From the NCBI GenBank assembly GCA_902790135.1, contig CADAQM010000005.1, positions 84,257 to 148,256 of the forward strand: a stretch of 64,000 bases of DNA, read 5' to 3'. Of the stretch, positions 20,981 to 30,513 are shown in pieces. Numbering within the stretch: position 1 is the stretch's first letter; each line of letters starts with the position of its first letter. A program made the translations under genes and the position numbers. This stretch comes from an uncultured Coriobacteriaceae bacterium. Lineage in GTDB: Bacteria > Actinomycetota > Coriobacteriia > Coriobacteriales > Atopobiaceae. Below the pieces are notes generated by a model. That model was given only the letters and a program-made list of their open reading frames with translations, was not told the DNA's origin and ran no database searches.

Positions 20981-23167
20981 CTACTCCAGGCGCTGGCGCC
21001 TGACCAAGTCGGCAAAGAGGCCGTCATGGGCAATGAGCTCGTCGTAGCTACCCTCCTCGGCAATGTGGCCATCGTCCACCACGAGGATGCGGTCGCAGTG
21101 GCGCACGGTCGACAGGCGATGGGCCACCACTACACGCGTGCACTTGAGCTGGGCGAGAGAGTCTGAGACGTGCTTTTGGGTGACGTTGTCCAAGGCGCTC
21201 GTCGCCTCGTCGAGCATCAGGATGCGCCGGTCGCCGCACACGGCCCGGGCAATCATGATGCGCTGGCGCTGACCGCCCGACACGCCACCCGAGCCTTCGC
21301 TCAGGATCGTCTGCATGCCCATCGGCATCTGGCGGATGTCGTCCGCGATGCCTGCGATCTCAGCCGCCCGCCACGCATCGTCGATCGTCGAGCTCGGTGC
21401 CGCAATCGTGATGTTGGACGCGATGTCGCCCAAGAAGAGGCGACCGTCCTGCATGACCGAGCCGATCGACTGCCTCAGGCTCCTGAGGTCGATCTTGCTG
21501 ACATCGTAACGACCGTAGAAGATGCTCCCGCGCTCGGGCTTCTCGAAGCCCAGAAGCAGACGGATGATGGTCGACTTGCCACATCCGCTCTTGCCGACGA
21601 TGGCCACGTACTCGCCTGGGCGGATGTCAAAGGAGAGGTCCCTGAGCACGTAGGGGGACTTGTCGTCGTAGCGGAACGAAATGCCCGACACCGAGATGGC
21701 GCCGCTGAGCCTCTCCACACTGGGCTTGTCCTCCCCCACCTCGGGCAGCGTCTCGAGGATGGGTTTGACGACCTCAAGCGTGGGCCCGATCTGGGCAACC
21801 TGGCTCACCGTGCTGGAGAGCGACATCAGGGCGCCGGTCACCTGGCCAAAGGCCACACTGAAAGCCATGTAGTCGGCCACGCTCACCTCAGACGTTCCGG
21901 CAAGGTAATAGATGACGATCGAGCCCAGCATGCTGATGAAGGCAACGAAGGCCGGCAGCGCGCGCTCGATCGTGGGGCGGTTGTAGGTAGAACGGGCGTA
22001 GCCTGCGTACTGGTGGGCCCACTTGGCAAAGGCGCGATCCTCCGCTCCAGCAAGCTTGATCTTCTGGATGCCGTTCAGAAGCGCCGTCACCAGACCCGAG
22101 AGACGCGTGGACTCCTGCATCGCCTGATGCTGGCGCTTAGCCGAGATGACGGCCACCAGGACCGACAGCAACGCCTGCAGCACCGCAACCACCAGCGCGG
22201 GCACCGCCAGCACAGGGGCATACAGGGCGATCTGGCCGATGTACACCAGCGAGAGCACGCTCGTGAGGCCGGTCCCCAGCACGAGCGAAGTGAGCAGGTC
22301 GACGAGCAACGTTACCTGCGAGACGCGGCTCGCCAGGTTGCCCGATGCGTACTCCTTGAAGAAGGAGGTCGGCAGCAGGAGGATGCGCGAGAAGGTGGCC
22401 GCCTCGGTCGCGGTCTGGAGCTTTGTGGACACGCGGCCCATCACCAGGGTGCGCGAGATGCCAAACAGGGTGCTCGACAGGGCGACACCCAGAAGAAGCA
22501 TGCCGATAGGAAGGATGAGATTGGCTTGACCGCTTGGCACGACGGTGCCAAAGGCAATGCTGTTTGCCCAGGCGGGGAGGAGTCCGACCAGGGTGGAGAT
22601 GGCTGCCACCGCCATGACAAAGAGGTAGTCGCTGCGGTCGAGCACATGCATGATGTAGAGGAAGAGGCTGTTGACGCTCAGCTTCTCCAGCGGGAACGCG
22701 CGATAGAAGTAGACGGCTTCCGACTCGATGTGGGAGGCTGTGCTGGCATTGACCTTGCAGCGCCGCCCCGTATTGGGATCGTGATAGAAGTAGCCGCCCG
22801 ACGTGCGCGGGAGCAGCGCGACGGGCTCGCCCGTGTCAAGGCGCGCCATCATGACGCCGAAGGCGTCGCGATACCAGGCACCCTCGAGTCGCACCGTGCG
22901 ATGCATGGTGCCCGAAGGACGGCAGAGCCACTCCATGCGCGCCTCGAAGTCGGTCAGGCCATCGGGGGCCGTCCCAGGGGTCACGCCACAATAGCGAAGG
23001 CACGTACGCACAGCGCCATCTGCCAGCTCGAGGTCATCCACCCTGAAGCTGGGTGCGTTGCGCATGCCGCCCACACTCGCGGCAAGCTCCGCATACGAGC
23101 GCTCAAGCAGCTCGGCATCGAGCTCCTTGCGCATCTCAATCTGCGATTTCAGCCCAAAAAAGGCCAT
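20981..23167 (-). CDS. NHLM-type peptide export ABC transporter, peptidase-free subunit
   Basis: 728 residues from the ATG at 23167 (AGGGAAGG upstream). An N-terminal ~150-residue region without peptidase motifs is followed by six membrane helices (~170-430) and an ABC ATPase (~490-725): GKSGCGKSTIIRLLLG (Walker A), GGVSGGQRQRI (signature), ILMLDEATSALD (Walker B), VVVAHRLSTV (H loop). This is the second, non-proteolytic ABC protein that accompanies the C39 protein in NHLM (nitrile hydratase leader microcin) export systems. It forms the last gene of a three-gene exporter operon. Confidence 0.9.
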   Translation of the reverse strand: MAFFGLKSQIEMRKELDAELLERSYAELAASVGGMRNAPSFRVDDLELADGAVRTCLRYCGVTPGTAPDGLTDFEARMEWLCRPSGTMHRTVRLEGAWYRDAFGVMMARLDTGEPVALLPRTSGGYFYHDPNTGRRCKVNASTASHIESEAVYFYRAFPLEKLSVNSLFLYIMHVLDRSDYLFVMAVAAISTLVGLLPAWANSIAFGTVVPSGQANLILPIGMLLLGVALSSTLFGISRTLVMGRVSTKLQTATEAATFSRILLLPTSFFKEYASGNLASRVSQVTLLVDLLTSLVLGTGLTSVLSLVYIGQIALYAPVLAVPALVVAVLQALLSVLVAVISAKRQHQAMQESTRLSGLVTALLNGIQKIKLAGAEDRAFAKWAHQYAGYARSTYNRPTIERALPAFVAFISMLGSIVIYYLAGTSEVSVADYMAFSVAFGQVTGALMSLSSTVSQVAQIGPTLEVVKPILETLPEVGEDKPSVERLSGAISVSGISFRYDDKSPYVLRDLSFDIRPGEYVAIVGKSGCGKSTIIRLLLGFEKPERGSIFYGRYDVSKIDLRSLRQSIGSVMQDGRLFLGDIASNITIAAPSSTIDDAWRAAEIAGIADDIRQMPMGMQTILSEGSGGVSGGQRQRIMIARAVCGDRRILMLDEATSALDNVTQKHVSDSLAQLKCTRVVVAHRLSTVRHCDRILVVDDGHIAEEGSYDELIAHDGLFADLVRRQRLE

Positions 23168-23210
23168 GCGCACCTTCCCTTCGGTGCGGTCCGTACGCAG
23201 GGACCGCCCT

Positions 23211-25376
23211 CTAGTCACTCCTCACAAGCTCGGCATAGGCACCGTCTTTTGCCAACAACTCGTCATGCGTGCCGCGCTCCAGCACCTTGCCCTGGTCGAG
23301 CACGATAATCTCGTCACAGTCCCTGATGGTCGAGAGGCGATGCGCCACCACTATGCAGGTGATCTCGCGGTTGCGAATCCGCCTGATGACCTCGGCTTCG
23401 GTCTGCGCATCAAGAGCGCTTGTCGCTTCGTCCAGAATGATGACCGTGGGATCCTGCGCCAGCACGCGCGCAATCTCCAGCCGCTGCAGCTGACCACCGG
23501 AGAAGTTCTTGCCGCCAGGCAGGATGCGGCTCTCGTAGCCACCCTCGCGCTCTGCGATGACCTGATGGATGTCCGCGTCACGGCAGGCCATGATGACCTC
23601 GTAGTCCTCTATGGACTTGTCCCACAGCTTCACGTTCTGGTTCACCGTATCGTCGAAGGTGACGATGTCCTGGTCGACCACGGCAAGCGACCCGCGCAGC
23701 ACCGAGCGCGGAATCTCCTCCAGCGGGGCGCCGTCAAAGCGGATCTCCCCGCCCCACGGCTTGTAGAGCCCGGAGACGATCTTGGCGATGGTGGACTTCC
23801 CACAGCCCGACGACCCCACGAGCGCAACCCATTGCCCTGGCTCGAGATGCAGGTCGAAGTTCTCGATGAGCGGCTTGTCCAGTGGAGAGTAGCCAAAGGT
23901 GACCTTGTCCAGATCCACCGCCCCACGCAGCTTCTCGCGACCAAAGGCGGATGCCGCATCGATCTCCTCGTCCAGCGACGATTCCTCGGGGACGTCGCTC
24001 TCGTAGCGCATGACGTCCTCGACGCGCTCGACCTGGGTCTGCATCTCCTGCACCGTCTGCCCCAACCCAATGAGCTGGGTCACCGGCGCCATGAAGGACC
24101 CCAAGAAGCCCTGGAAGGCCAGAAGCGCGCCAGGCGTGAATCCTCGCGCGACGATGAGCCAGATGCCCACCAGAAGCACTGCGATATTGCTGAGCTGCGA
24201 GAGGATCGTAGGCACGGCACCCAGGTACTCGTTGATGGCGGTCATGCGCGCGTTGCCATCGGTGACGTTTGCCTGGTAGCCCGCCCAGCGCTGGAAGTAG
24301 CCGGTCTCGGCACCCGCTGCCTTGATGGTCTCGATCATGTCCACGCCTGCGACGGTTGCGGCATACAGCTTGCCGGAGTCGGTGACGACGGAGCGCGCCA
24401 CGTTTACGCGCTTGTCTGAGATGTAGCGTGCGACCAAGGCGTCAAGCACCACCGTCACGATGCCAACCAGCGTGAGCACCAGGCTGTAGCGCACCATGAT
24501 GGCCAGATAGAGCACGAGCATGACCGAGTTGATGAGAACGGGCGCCAGCTGCCCGACAAGCGAGAAGGCGATGGTCTCGTTTGCCGCCTGACGCTGCTGG
24601 AGGTCGCCCACCATGCGCTGCGAGTAGAAGTTCATCGGCAGGTGCAGCAGGTGACGCATGAAGCGCGAGGACGACACCACGGCCAGCTTTCCCTGGATGT
24701 TCACCAGATAGACCGCATTGAGCACGTTGACTATGGTCAAAAGCACCGCGATGAGCGCCATGACCATCGTGAGGGGCACCAGCCACTCGGGATTGTTCCC
24801 GGAGAGCACGTGGTCGAGGAAGACGCGGCTGAGCGAGGTGTTGAAGATGCCAAGAAGCGACGAGATGGCTGCGGTCGTCATCACAAAGGCGATGGCAGGC
24901 CCCAACCCGGCAAGGTACGCCAGCGAGGACTTGAGGCCCGAGGGCGGCTCTCCACCTCTCTCGAAGGCATCGGTCGGCTCGAAGACCAGCGCGATGCCCG
25001 TGAAGGACTTGTTGAAGTCGTCGAGGGTGACCCGCACCTGGCCGCGTGCCGGGTCATTGAGGTAGGCGTACTTGCCCTTTATGCCACGCAGCACCACAAA
25101 GTGATTGAAGTTCCAGAAGATGATGCAGGGATAGGGCGAACGCTTTGCCAGGGCATTCACCGAGAAGGACATGCCCTTCGCGGCAAGGCCGTAGCTACGC
25201 GCCGCCGCAAGAACGTTGCTCGCCTTGCTGCCGTCGCGCGAGACGCCGCAGTCCGCACGCACCTGCTCGAGGGGAACCCAGCGCCCATAGTAGGCAAGGA
25301 TCATGGTCAGGCAGGCCGCTCCGCACTCGAGGGCCTCCATCTGCATGACCTGTGGAACCTTGGGCAACCTGCTCAC
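23211..25376 (-). CDS. NHLM-type C39 peptidase / ABC transporter
   Basis: 721 residues. The first ~130 form a C39 peptidase: QMEALECGAACLTMIL with catalytic Cys18, NHFVVLRG with the His, then YAYLNDPARG with the Asp. Six membrane helices follow (~165-430), then an ABC ATPase: GSSGCGKSTIAKIVSG, FSGGQLQRLEIAR, VIILDEATSALD, CIVVAHRLSTI. It would cut leader peptides after a double-glycine-like site while exporting the core. It overlaps the end of the HlyD-like gene by four bases, so both are translated together. All catalytic residues are present. Confidence 0.93.
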   Translation of the reverse strand: MSRLPKVPQVMQMEALECGAACLTMILAYYGRWVPLEQVRADCGVSRDGSKASNVLAAARSYGLAAKGMSFSVNALAKRSPYPCIIFWNFNHFVVLRGIKGKYAYLNDPARGQVRVTLDDFNKSFTGIALVFEPTDAFERGGEPPSGLKSSLAYLAGLGPAIAFVMTTAAISSLLGIFNTSLSRVFLDHVLSGNNPEWLVPLTMVMALIAVLLTIVNVLNAVYLVNIQGKLAVVSSSRFMRHLLHLPMNFYSQRMVGDLQQRQAANETIAFSLVGQLAPVLINSVMLVLYLAIMVRYSLVLTLVGIVTVVLDALVARYISDKRVNVARSVVTDSGKLYAATVAGVDMIETIKAAGAETGYFQRWAGYQANVTDGNARMTAINEYLGAVPTILSQLSNIAVLLVGIWLIVARGFTPGALLAFQGFLGSFMAPVTQLIGLGQTVQEMQTQVERVEDVMRYESDVPEESSLDEEIDAASAFGREKLRGAVDLDKVTFGYSPLDKPLIENFDLHLEPGQWVALVGSSGCGKSTIAKIVSGLYKPWGGEIRFDGAPLEEIPRSVLRGSLAVVDQDIVTFDDTVNQNVKLWDKSIEDYEVIMACRDADIHQVIAEREGGYESRILPGGKNFSGGQLQRLEIARVLAQDPTVIILDEATSALDAQTEAEVIRRIRNREITCIVVAHRLSTIRDCDEIIVLDQGKVLERGTHDELLAKDGAYAELVRSD

Positions 25377-25879
25377 TGCATGTCTCCCAAGACCAGGGAG
25401 ATCGGTGCGATGCGAGCGGTGGTGATGCTCACCGTCACGGGCACGCCCTCGCCTTCCAGGGAGGCGCCCTCAAGTACGACCAGATAACCCCACTCGCCAG
25501 GCATGAGCGCCTCTACGAGGTAGTCATTGGAAAGGAAGCTTTTTGTCTCGGCAGATGACAGGGGAACCTCGCTTATCCGTGCCACACGCGCCTGCTGGTT
25601 CCCGACATAGGCGGAATCGCCCTCATGCACCTGGGCCACCTGCTCGCCGTCCAGCATGCAGTACACCTTGCCGTTAAGGCTCGCGCCCGTCGTCGAGACG
25701 CTCGCAGAGACCGATCCGAAAATGCCCCATGCCAGAAGGCCCACCGACAGGACAAAGACGGCAAACAGCACCATCCAGACGCCAGGGGTCGTAGCCCGCA
25801 GATATCGGTCAAGGTCATCGGGACTGCGCAGACGTTCGACCGCCTGCTTATTGAAGATGGAGGAACCATCGCCAGCCAT
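25373..25879 (-). CDS. HlyD-like NHLM secretion protein, short
   Basis: 168 residues from the ATG at 25879 with GAGGAGGGG upstream. One membrane helix (VWMVLFAVFVLSVGLLAWGI, about residues 33-52) follows a cytoplasmic N-terminus containing NKQAVERLRSPDDLDRYLR, a stretch typical of NHLM secretion proteins. The external part is a short barrel-sandwich-like domain (GKVYCMLDGEQVAQVHEGDSAYV). It lacks the long coiled coil of classical HlyD, as expected in a single-membrane cell. It heads the exporter operon. Confidence 0.85.
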   Translation of the reverse strand: MAGDGSSIFNKQAVERLRSPDDLDRYLRATTPGVWMVLFAVFVLSVGLLAWGIFGSVSASVSTTGASLNGKVYCMLDGEQVAQVHEGDSAYVGNQQARVARISEVPLSSAETKSFLSNDYLVEALMPGEWGYLVVLEGASLEGEGVPVTVSITTARIAPISLVLGDMQ

Positions 25880-26014
25880 CGGTCGTCCCCTCCTCGTAGG
25901 TTCGAATAGCTGTGCGAGATGCACTGCCCGTATTGCACGAGCATAACGCATCCGCCCGATACAGGCAGGCAGAAGTAGGCGCGAGGGCCTTTGGGCTAGA
26001 CCACGAGGGCAGTT

Positions 26015-26488
26015 CTAGACGAGGCCAAGCGAGGCAAGGAAATCGTCAAAGAGACGGGCGGCCGTCGCTGCATTGCTCTTGCGACCGTAGCAGTAGAGCG
26101 TGTAGGTGCACGCCTCATGCTTGAACACAAGCGCCTTTGCCACCTGGTCGACGCCCTGCATCCGGTAGGCGAATTCGACTCCCCATGCGGTCTCGCCACA
26201 GACCGCAATCTGGTAGAGCTCGCCATCCTCGTAGCCCATGTCCTTGTACGCCTTGCGTGCCTGGGTCTGCACGCGCTTGGTCAGGCTTTTGGTATCGACC
26301 AGCTTCGAGAGCAGCGCGTTGGCCTGATGCCACTGCACGGAGATGATGACATGGTGGCGCTTGTCCCAGATGGCCCAGAGGTTCTCGCCGCCGGTGGGAA
26401 AGACCTTCTGCCTCTCCGCCTCGTCCATGACGCGGAACCCCTTGGGGTAGGACACGGACAGCCTGTCATTCAGAAGCGCCTTTGCCAT
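26015..26488 (-). CDS. Hypothetical protein, unrecognised
   Basis: 157 residues from the ATG at 26488 (GAGGGGG upstream). Alternating strands and helices: LSVSYPKGFRVMDEAERQKVF, AIWDKRHHVIISVQWHQ, then ETAWGVEFAYRMQGVDQVAKALVFKHEACTYTLYCYG and a final helix. The layout loosely resembles PsbP/Mog1-like folds, but I cannot place it. There is no signal peptide. It follows the NUDIX gene by ten bases and precedes the exporter by 135, so it belongs to the NUDIX transcript or leads into the exporter. Confidence 0.6.
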   Translation of the reverse strand: MAKALLNDRLSVSYPKGFRVMDEAERQKVFPTGGENLWAIWDKRHHVIISVQWHQANALLSKLVDTKSLTKRVQTQARKAYKDMGYEDGELYQIAVCGETAWGVEFAYRMQGVDQVAKALVFKHEACTYTLYCYGRKSNAATAARLFDDFLASLGLV

Positions 26489-26498
26489 GGGTACCCCC

Positions 26499-27071
26499 TC
26501 AGTCGTTTGCTGCAAACCCTGCGAGCTTGGCATTGAGCTTAGGATAGACCCGCTCCCTGAACCAAGGCTCGCTCGACCGCTCGACGGCCTCGTCGAGCCC
26601 AAACCAGGCAAGGCCGCTGTTCTCGTCGGCCTTGGCACGCAGGGTCTCGGACGGGTCGGCCTCCACGAGGAAGGTCACGTTGAGATGCAGGTGCGAGCTC
26701 ACGTAAGCCCCGCGCTTGACGTGGCCGTCCACCGTAAGCACCTCGAGCGAGTAGATGTCCGGCGACACCAGCCGCACATGCGCAAGACCGCTCTCCTCAC
26801 GCACCTCGCGCAGAGCGACGGCAGCTAGGTCGCGCTCCCCGTCGGCATGTCCACCCAGCCACGACCACGAGTCGTAGATGTTGTGGTAGCACATGAGCAC
26901 GCTCTGACGGTCTGGCGAGACGATCCACGCCGAGGCCGTCAGATGGCAGACCTCGTTCTCGCGCGTGTAGAGCTCCTGACCGCTCTCGAGAAGAGCCAGC
27001 AGGAGGCAGCGGTCACGCGCCTCCTGCTCGTTGAAGGGGACGTAGCGCTCGATCTGTACGTGCAGGTCCAT
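26499..27071 (-). CDS. NUDIX hydrolase
   Basis: 190 residues from the ATG at 27071. The Nudix box is visible as GGHADGERDLAAVALREVREESG with the REVREESG core (about residues 75-97), so a Mg-dependent pyrophosphohydrolase of nucleoside-diphosphate-X compounds is expected. The N-terminal helix FNEQEARDRCLLLALLES and the TASAWIV strand match NUDIX proteins related to DNA mismatch/ADP-ribose families, but the substrate is unknown. It is 17 bases after the polysaccharide deacetylase gene. Confidence 0.9.
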   Translation of the reverse strand: MDLHVQIERYVPFNEQEARDRCLLLALLESGQELYTRENEVCHLTASAWIVSPDRQSVLMCYHNIYDSWSWLGGHADGERDLAAVALREVREESGLAHVRLVSPDIYSLEVLTVDGHVKRGAYVSSHLHLNVTFLVEADPSETLRAKADENSGLAWFGLDEAVERSSEPWFRERVYPKLNAKLAGFAAND

Positions 27072-27087
27072 CGAAGCCTCGGTGAGA

Positions 27088-28347
27088 CTAGCTCTCGTAG
27101 GCGAGCAGCTCGTCGATGGTGACCAGGCGGTAGCCTTGCGCGACCAGCTCGGGCACCGCGCGCCTGATGGCCTCGACCGTCTGCCAGCGATCGCCACCGC
27201 CGTCATGCATGAGGATCACCTGGCCAGGCTGTGCGCTCATGATGGCCGCATAGATGGCATCGGAACCCGGAAGGCGCCAGTCCTCGGTATCGACGTCCCA
27301 ACCGACCTCGGCGTCCACATAGGGTGCCAGGTTGGCGATGATGTCACCGTAGTAGTTGCCGCCCGGAGCCCTGAAGACGTGCGACGGCTCCTCACCCAGC
27401 ACCTCCTTGAGGGCCGCATAGCCTTGGGTGATCTCGTAGACCTGCTCGTCGGCAGACATGTAGGTGAGGTTCACGCCCTGGCCGCTGCCGCTTGCGTGGT
27501 CCCACGAGTGCGTGCAGACCTGACAGCCCAAATCGGCTTCGCGCTTGACCTGCGCGGCATAGGGAGCCACCTGGTTGCCGATGGTGAAGAAGGTGGCCTT
27601 GGCCCCGTTTGCCTCCAGCACGTCCAGGATGGCGTCGGTCGTTTCGGGCCAGGGACCGTCGTCGAAGGTCAGTGCGATGACCTTGTCCTCCCCCACGTTG
27701 GCCGTGTAGACGCGGTAGCCCTCGTCCACGGGAGCCTTGGTCTGCTCGGTGATCTGCACGCCCGACACGTCGCCCGTGCGGACGGTGCGTTCGCCTTCCT
27801 GGCCCTTCTGGTTGACGTGCAGAGACCCGGTCCAGTAGGCGTCGGCGGTGCGCTCGCTCCCCACGGTCTCGAAGGGGATGGCCTCGGTCGTGACCGTCTC
27901 GGTCTCCACCTGGTCAGCGCCGTCTGCAATCTCGACAACCGCATCCTTGTCCAGGGCCGTCGTGGCATCGGTGGTGGCGGTCCCGTTGACCGTGGCGGCA
28001 AACGCGTCTCCGCCACCCTCCTGCGCCACGCTCCCGTCAATGGCCATGAGATTGCCCGCCGTAGGCGTGGCATAGCCGGCCTCGATGACGTCGGCAATGG
28101 TGGCACCACGGTCGACGGTGACCGTCTGGCCATTGATCGTCACGTCGTAGCGCGGCGGATTGAGAATGAAGTACGCGGCTGCGGCAACGGCTGCGGCAAT
28201 GAGCAGCGTGACGAGCAGCCCAACAAGGCAGCCGCCACGACGACGCTTGCGCGGCACCCCTCCCGCGGGAATGTACATCGGCTGACCGGATATCGTCTGA
28301 ACTGGCTGCTGTGCCTGCTGCTTTGGCGCGCTATGCTTTCCTGCCAT
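27088..28347 (-). CDS. Membrane-anchored polysaccharide deacetylase (NodB domain)
   Basis: 419 residues from the ATG at 28347 (GAGGGAG upstream). A membrane helix at ~34-55 is followed by an ubiquitin/DUF-like extracellular segment (DVTINGQTVTVDRGATIADV) and a linker, then a NodB domain at ~205-415: ALTFDDGPWPET (catalytic Asp and metal Asp), THSWDH (metal His pair), FRAPGGNYYG, WDVDTEDW and ILMHDGGG. It should deacetylate N-acetyl groups of peptidoglycan or surface polysaccharide outside the membrane, a common lysozyme-resistance strategy. The frame starting at 28404 lacks an SD. Confidence 0.92.
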   Translation of the reverse strand: MAGKHSAPKQQAQQPVQTISGQPMYIPAGGVPRKRRRGGCLVGLLVTLLIAAAVAAAAYFILNPPRYDVTINGQTVTVDRGATIADVIEAGYATPTAGNLMAIDGSVAQEGGGDAFAATVNGTATTDATTALDKDAVVEIADGADQVETETVTTEAIPFETVGSERTADAYWTGSLHVNQKGQEGERTVRTGDVSGVQITEQTKAPVDEGYRVYTANVGEDKVIALTFDDGPWPETTDAILDVLEANGAKATFFTIGNQVAPYAAQVKREADLGCQVCTHSWDHASGSGQGVNLTYMSADEQVYEITQGYAALKEVLGEEPSHVFRAPGGNYYGDIIANLAPYVDAEVGWDVDTEDWRLPGSDAIYAAIMSAQPGQVILMHDGGGDRWQTVEAIRRAVPELVAQGYRLVTIDELLAYES

Positions 28348-28470
28348 GACATCTCCCTCATCCTGGCATCTGCTTGACCTGTTACACCTTACCTGAAAAA
28401 ACACGCGCAGCCTCGAGGTATCAATAATCCCTCAGGGCTGCACGTTTCGCAGATGATCGTATCACCCAGC

Positions 28471-29646
28471 CTACTCGTCGGACTCCCCGGACTTGCGGGA
28501 GAACGCGCCAACCAAAAGGCCCGCGATGTCCGCCTTCTGGTCCTTGCCGGCAGAGACGCCCGAGAGCTTGCCCAGTACCTTGGTGCCCCTGGCGATGAAG
28601 TCCTTGGAGAGACTCGACTCGAGCGCGCGCTTCACCCATTCGGTGTCGTCGAGGGTCTTCTCGCCCACATAGATCCGCTCGAAGACGCGCATCGTCGCCT
28701 CGCCTATCGCCGCGACGATGCTGCCCGCGATGGCCGCATTGATGACGCTCGCGGCCACATTGATACCTGGCACCGCCTTGAGCGCGCTGATGGCCGCCTT
28801 GGCTGCAGTGCTCACGGTTCCCACCTCGAGGATGGTGTTGAGGAGCTTCTTGGAACTGCTGCCCTTGCCGATGCCGTAGAGCGTGGCCAGGGCGTTGACC
28901 TCGGCGGTCTCGATGGGTGTGAGGATGAGTGCGTCGGAGATGGGGATGGGCACCGCTCCCACCGTCACGCCAGCGGCTGTGGATGCCGCCACGATGCTGC
29001 GTGCCACCGCGCGACGGCGCTTGAGGGTGAAGGCCTCGATATCCGTCTTGACCGCACGGACGCCCTCGGGCATGAGCTCGTCGGTCGCCTCCAGCAGCTC
29101 GGGCAGGCCCGAGGGCGGCACGAAGGTAGTGCTGCTGAGCTGGTAGGTGTCAGCCACCACCGGTATGATGGCGCGCACGTTGCGCTTGAGGCGGCGACGG
29201 TGGTTGCAGGCCTCGCGGACGATGGCAACGTTCTCCTCGCGCTCCAGCTCGGCGTACGACTTAGTGATGACCACGATGATGGGTACCGAGTACCACACGT
29301 CGGTAGCCCGTGCGAGTTCGCTGACCTGCTGGCGAATGAGCTTGCGCGACTTGCCCTCGATGCAATACCAGATCACGTTGATATCGTTGTCGGCGTTTCC
29401 GTCAAGCGCGTTGGTCCTAGACCACCGCTTGACCGCCCTGACGCCTGCACGTCGAGCCAGAAAGCCGCCACTCAGGTCACCCGCATCAATGACGCGGTAC
29501 GGCACCGAGAGGCTCTCATAGACATGCACCTCGTGCGTGAGGCCCCCACCCCTCTCGTTCACGTCTGAGCCCAGAACCTTGCGGATGAGCGTCGACTTGC
29601 CCACGCCGCCGCTGCCGATCACAAGCACGTTGCCAAAGCCTGACAT
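28471..29646 (-). CDS. GTPase with C-terminal hydrophobic region (DUF697-like)
   Basis: 391 residues. The N-terminus is a GTPase domain with VLVIGSGGVGKSTLIRKVLG (G1), DAGD (G3-like) and VVITKSY (G4, TKxY in place of NKxD). A hydrophobic segment of ~130 residues follows (VAASTAAGVTVGAVPIPISDALILTPIETAEVNALATLYGIG), which matches the DUF697 pattern found in YcjF/EngA-related proteins that associate with membranes. Proteins of this type are called 'GTPase' or 'DUF697' with unknown role. It precedes the deacetylase by 123 bases. The altered G4 motif makes nucleotide specificity uncertain. Confidence 0.8.
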   Translation of the reverse strand: MSGFGNVLVIGSGGVGKSTLIRKVLGSDVNERGGGLTHEVHVYESLSVPYRVIDAGDLSGGFLARRAGVRAVKRWSRTNALDGNADNDINVIWYCIEGKSRKLIRQQVSELARATDVWYSVPIIVVITKSYAELEREENVAIVREACNHRRRLKRNVRAIIPVVADTYQLSSTTFVPPSGLPELLEATDELMPEGVRAVKTDIEAFTLKRRRAVARSIVAASTAAGVTVGAVPIPISDALILTPIETAEVNALATLYGIGKGSSSKKLLNTILEVGTVSTAAKAAISALKAVPGINVAASVINAAIAGSIVAAIGEATMRVFERIYVGEKTLDDTEWVKRALESSLSKDFIARGTKVLGKLSGVSAGKDQKADIAGLLVGAFSRKSGESDE

Positions 29647-29745
29647 GATGCCTCCCCTCGATGCACCATCGCGAGTCCGCCGGTAGTGGTATTCTTCAGA
29701 CCATTATGCCCCCTGCGGGAGCTTGGGAAGAGAAGGGAGCGACGC

Positions 29746-30513
29746 GTGGGCGAACGGCAGTATCAGGACATAAACGCAGCTACGATAGACCGTTGGGTGG
29801 CCGAGGGATGGCTTTGGGGCCAGCCCGTGAGCCACGAGGAGTACCTGCGCGCCAAACGGGGCGACTGGCAGCTCGTGCTGACGCCGACCAAGCCCGTTCC
29901 CACTGCCTGGTATCCCCCGCTCAAGGGTGCCAACGTCCTGGGGCTTGCGGCGGGAGGTGGCCAACAGATGCCCATTCTCACGGCAGTGGGCGCCAACTGC
30001 ACCGTGCTCGACTACGCGAGCGCGCAGATCGAGAGTGAGCGTGCCGTCGCCGCGCGCGAGGGCTACGACATAACCATCTGCCAGGCCGACATGACCAAGT
30101 CGCTTCCCTTTGACGACTCCTCGTTCGACCTGGTCATCAACCCAGTGAGCCTCTGCTACGTGCGCGAGGTGGAGCCCATCTGGCGCGAGGTCTGCCGCGT
30201 GCTGCGCCCGGGCGGGGTGCTACTCGCCGGCCTCGACACGGGCATCAACTTTGTCGTGGATGACGAGGAGGAGCGCATCGTGCGCGGCCTGCCCTTCGAC
30301 CCCATCGCCGAACCCGCGCTCATGACCGTGCTCGAGGAGGAGGACGGTGGAGTGCAGTTCTCCCACACGCCCGGCGAGCTGCTCGGGTCGATGCTTCATG
30401 CCGGCCTCGTCATCGACGACCTCTATGACGATGTCAACGAGGAAGGTCGGCTCGGCCGCCTGGGCATTCCGTCGTTTCTCGCCGTGCGTGCCCACAAGGG
30501 AGGCGCCGCATGA
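29746..30513 (+). CDS. Class I SAM-dependent methyltransferase
   Basis: 255 residues from a GTG at 29746 (AAGGGAG upstream). The SAM-binding core is visible: NVLGLAAGGGQQMPIL (motif I), CTVLDYASAQI (acidic end of strand 2), DMTKSLPFDDSSFDLVI (motif II/III) and VCRVLRPGGVLL (motif post-III). The substrate is likely a small molecule, as in UbiE-like members; no target can be assigned. It overlaps the next gene by four bases (ATGA). Confidence 0.87.
   Translation: MGERQYQDINAATIDRWVAEGWLWGQPVSHEEYLRAKRGDWQLVLTPTKPVPTAWYPPLKGANVLGLAAGGGQQMPILTAVGANCTVLDYASAQIESERAVAAREGYDITICQADMTKSLPFDDSSFDLVINPVSLCYVREVEPIWREVCRVLRPGGVLLAGLDTGINFVVDDEEERIVRGLPFDPIAEPALMTVLEEEDGGVQFSHTPGELLGSMLHAGLVIDDLYDDVNEEGRLGRLGIPSFLAVRAHKGGAA

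Noticed and set aside
21170-23308. 712-codon plus-strand open frame opposite the NHLM ABC gene
   Set aside because: Antisense shadow of the ABC transporter; low-complexity His/Arg-rich translation and no homologous motifs.
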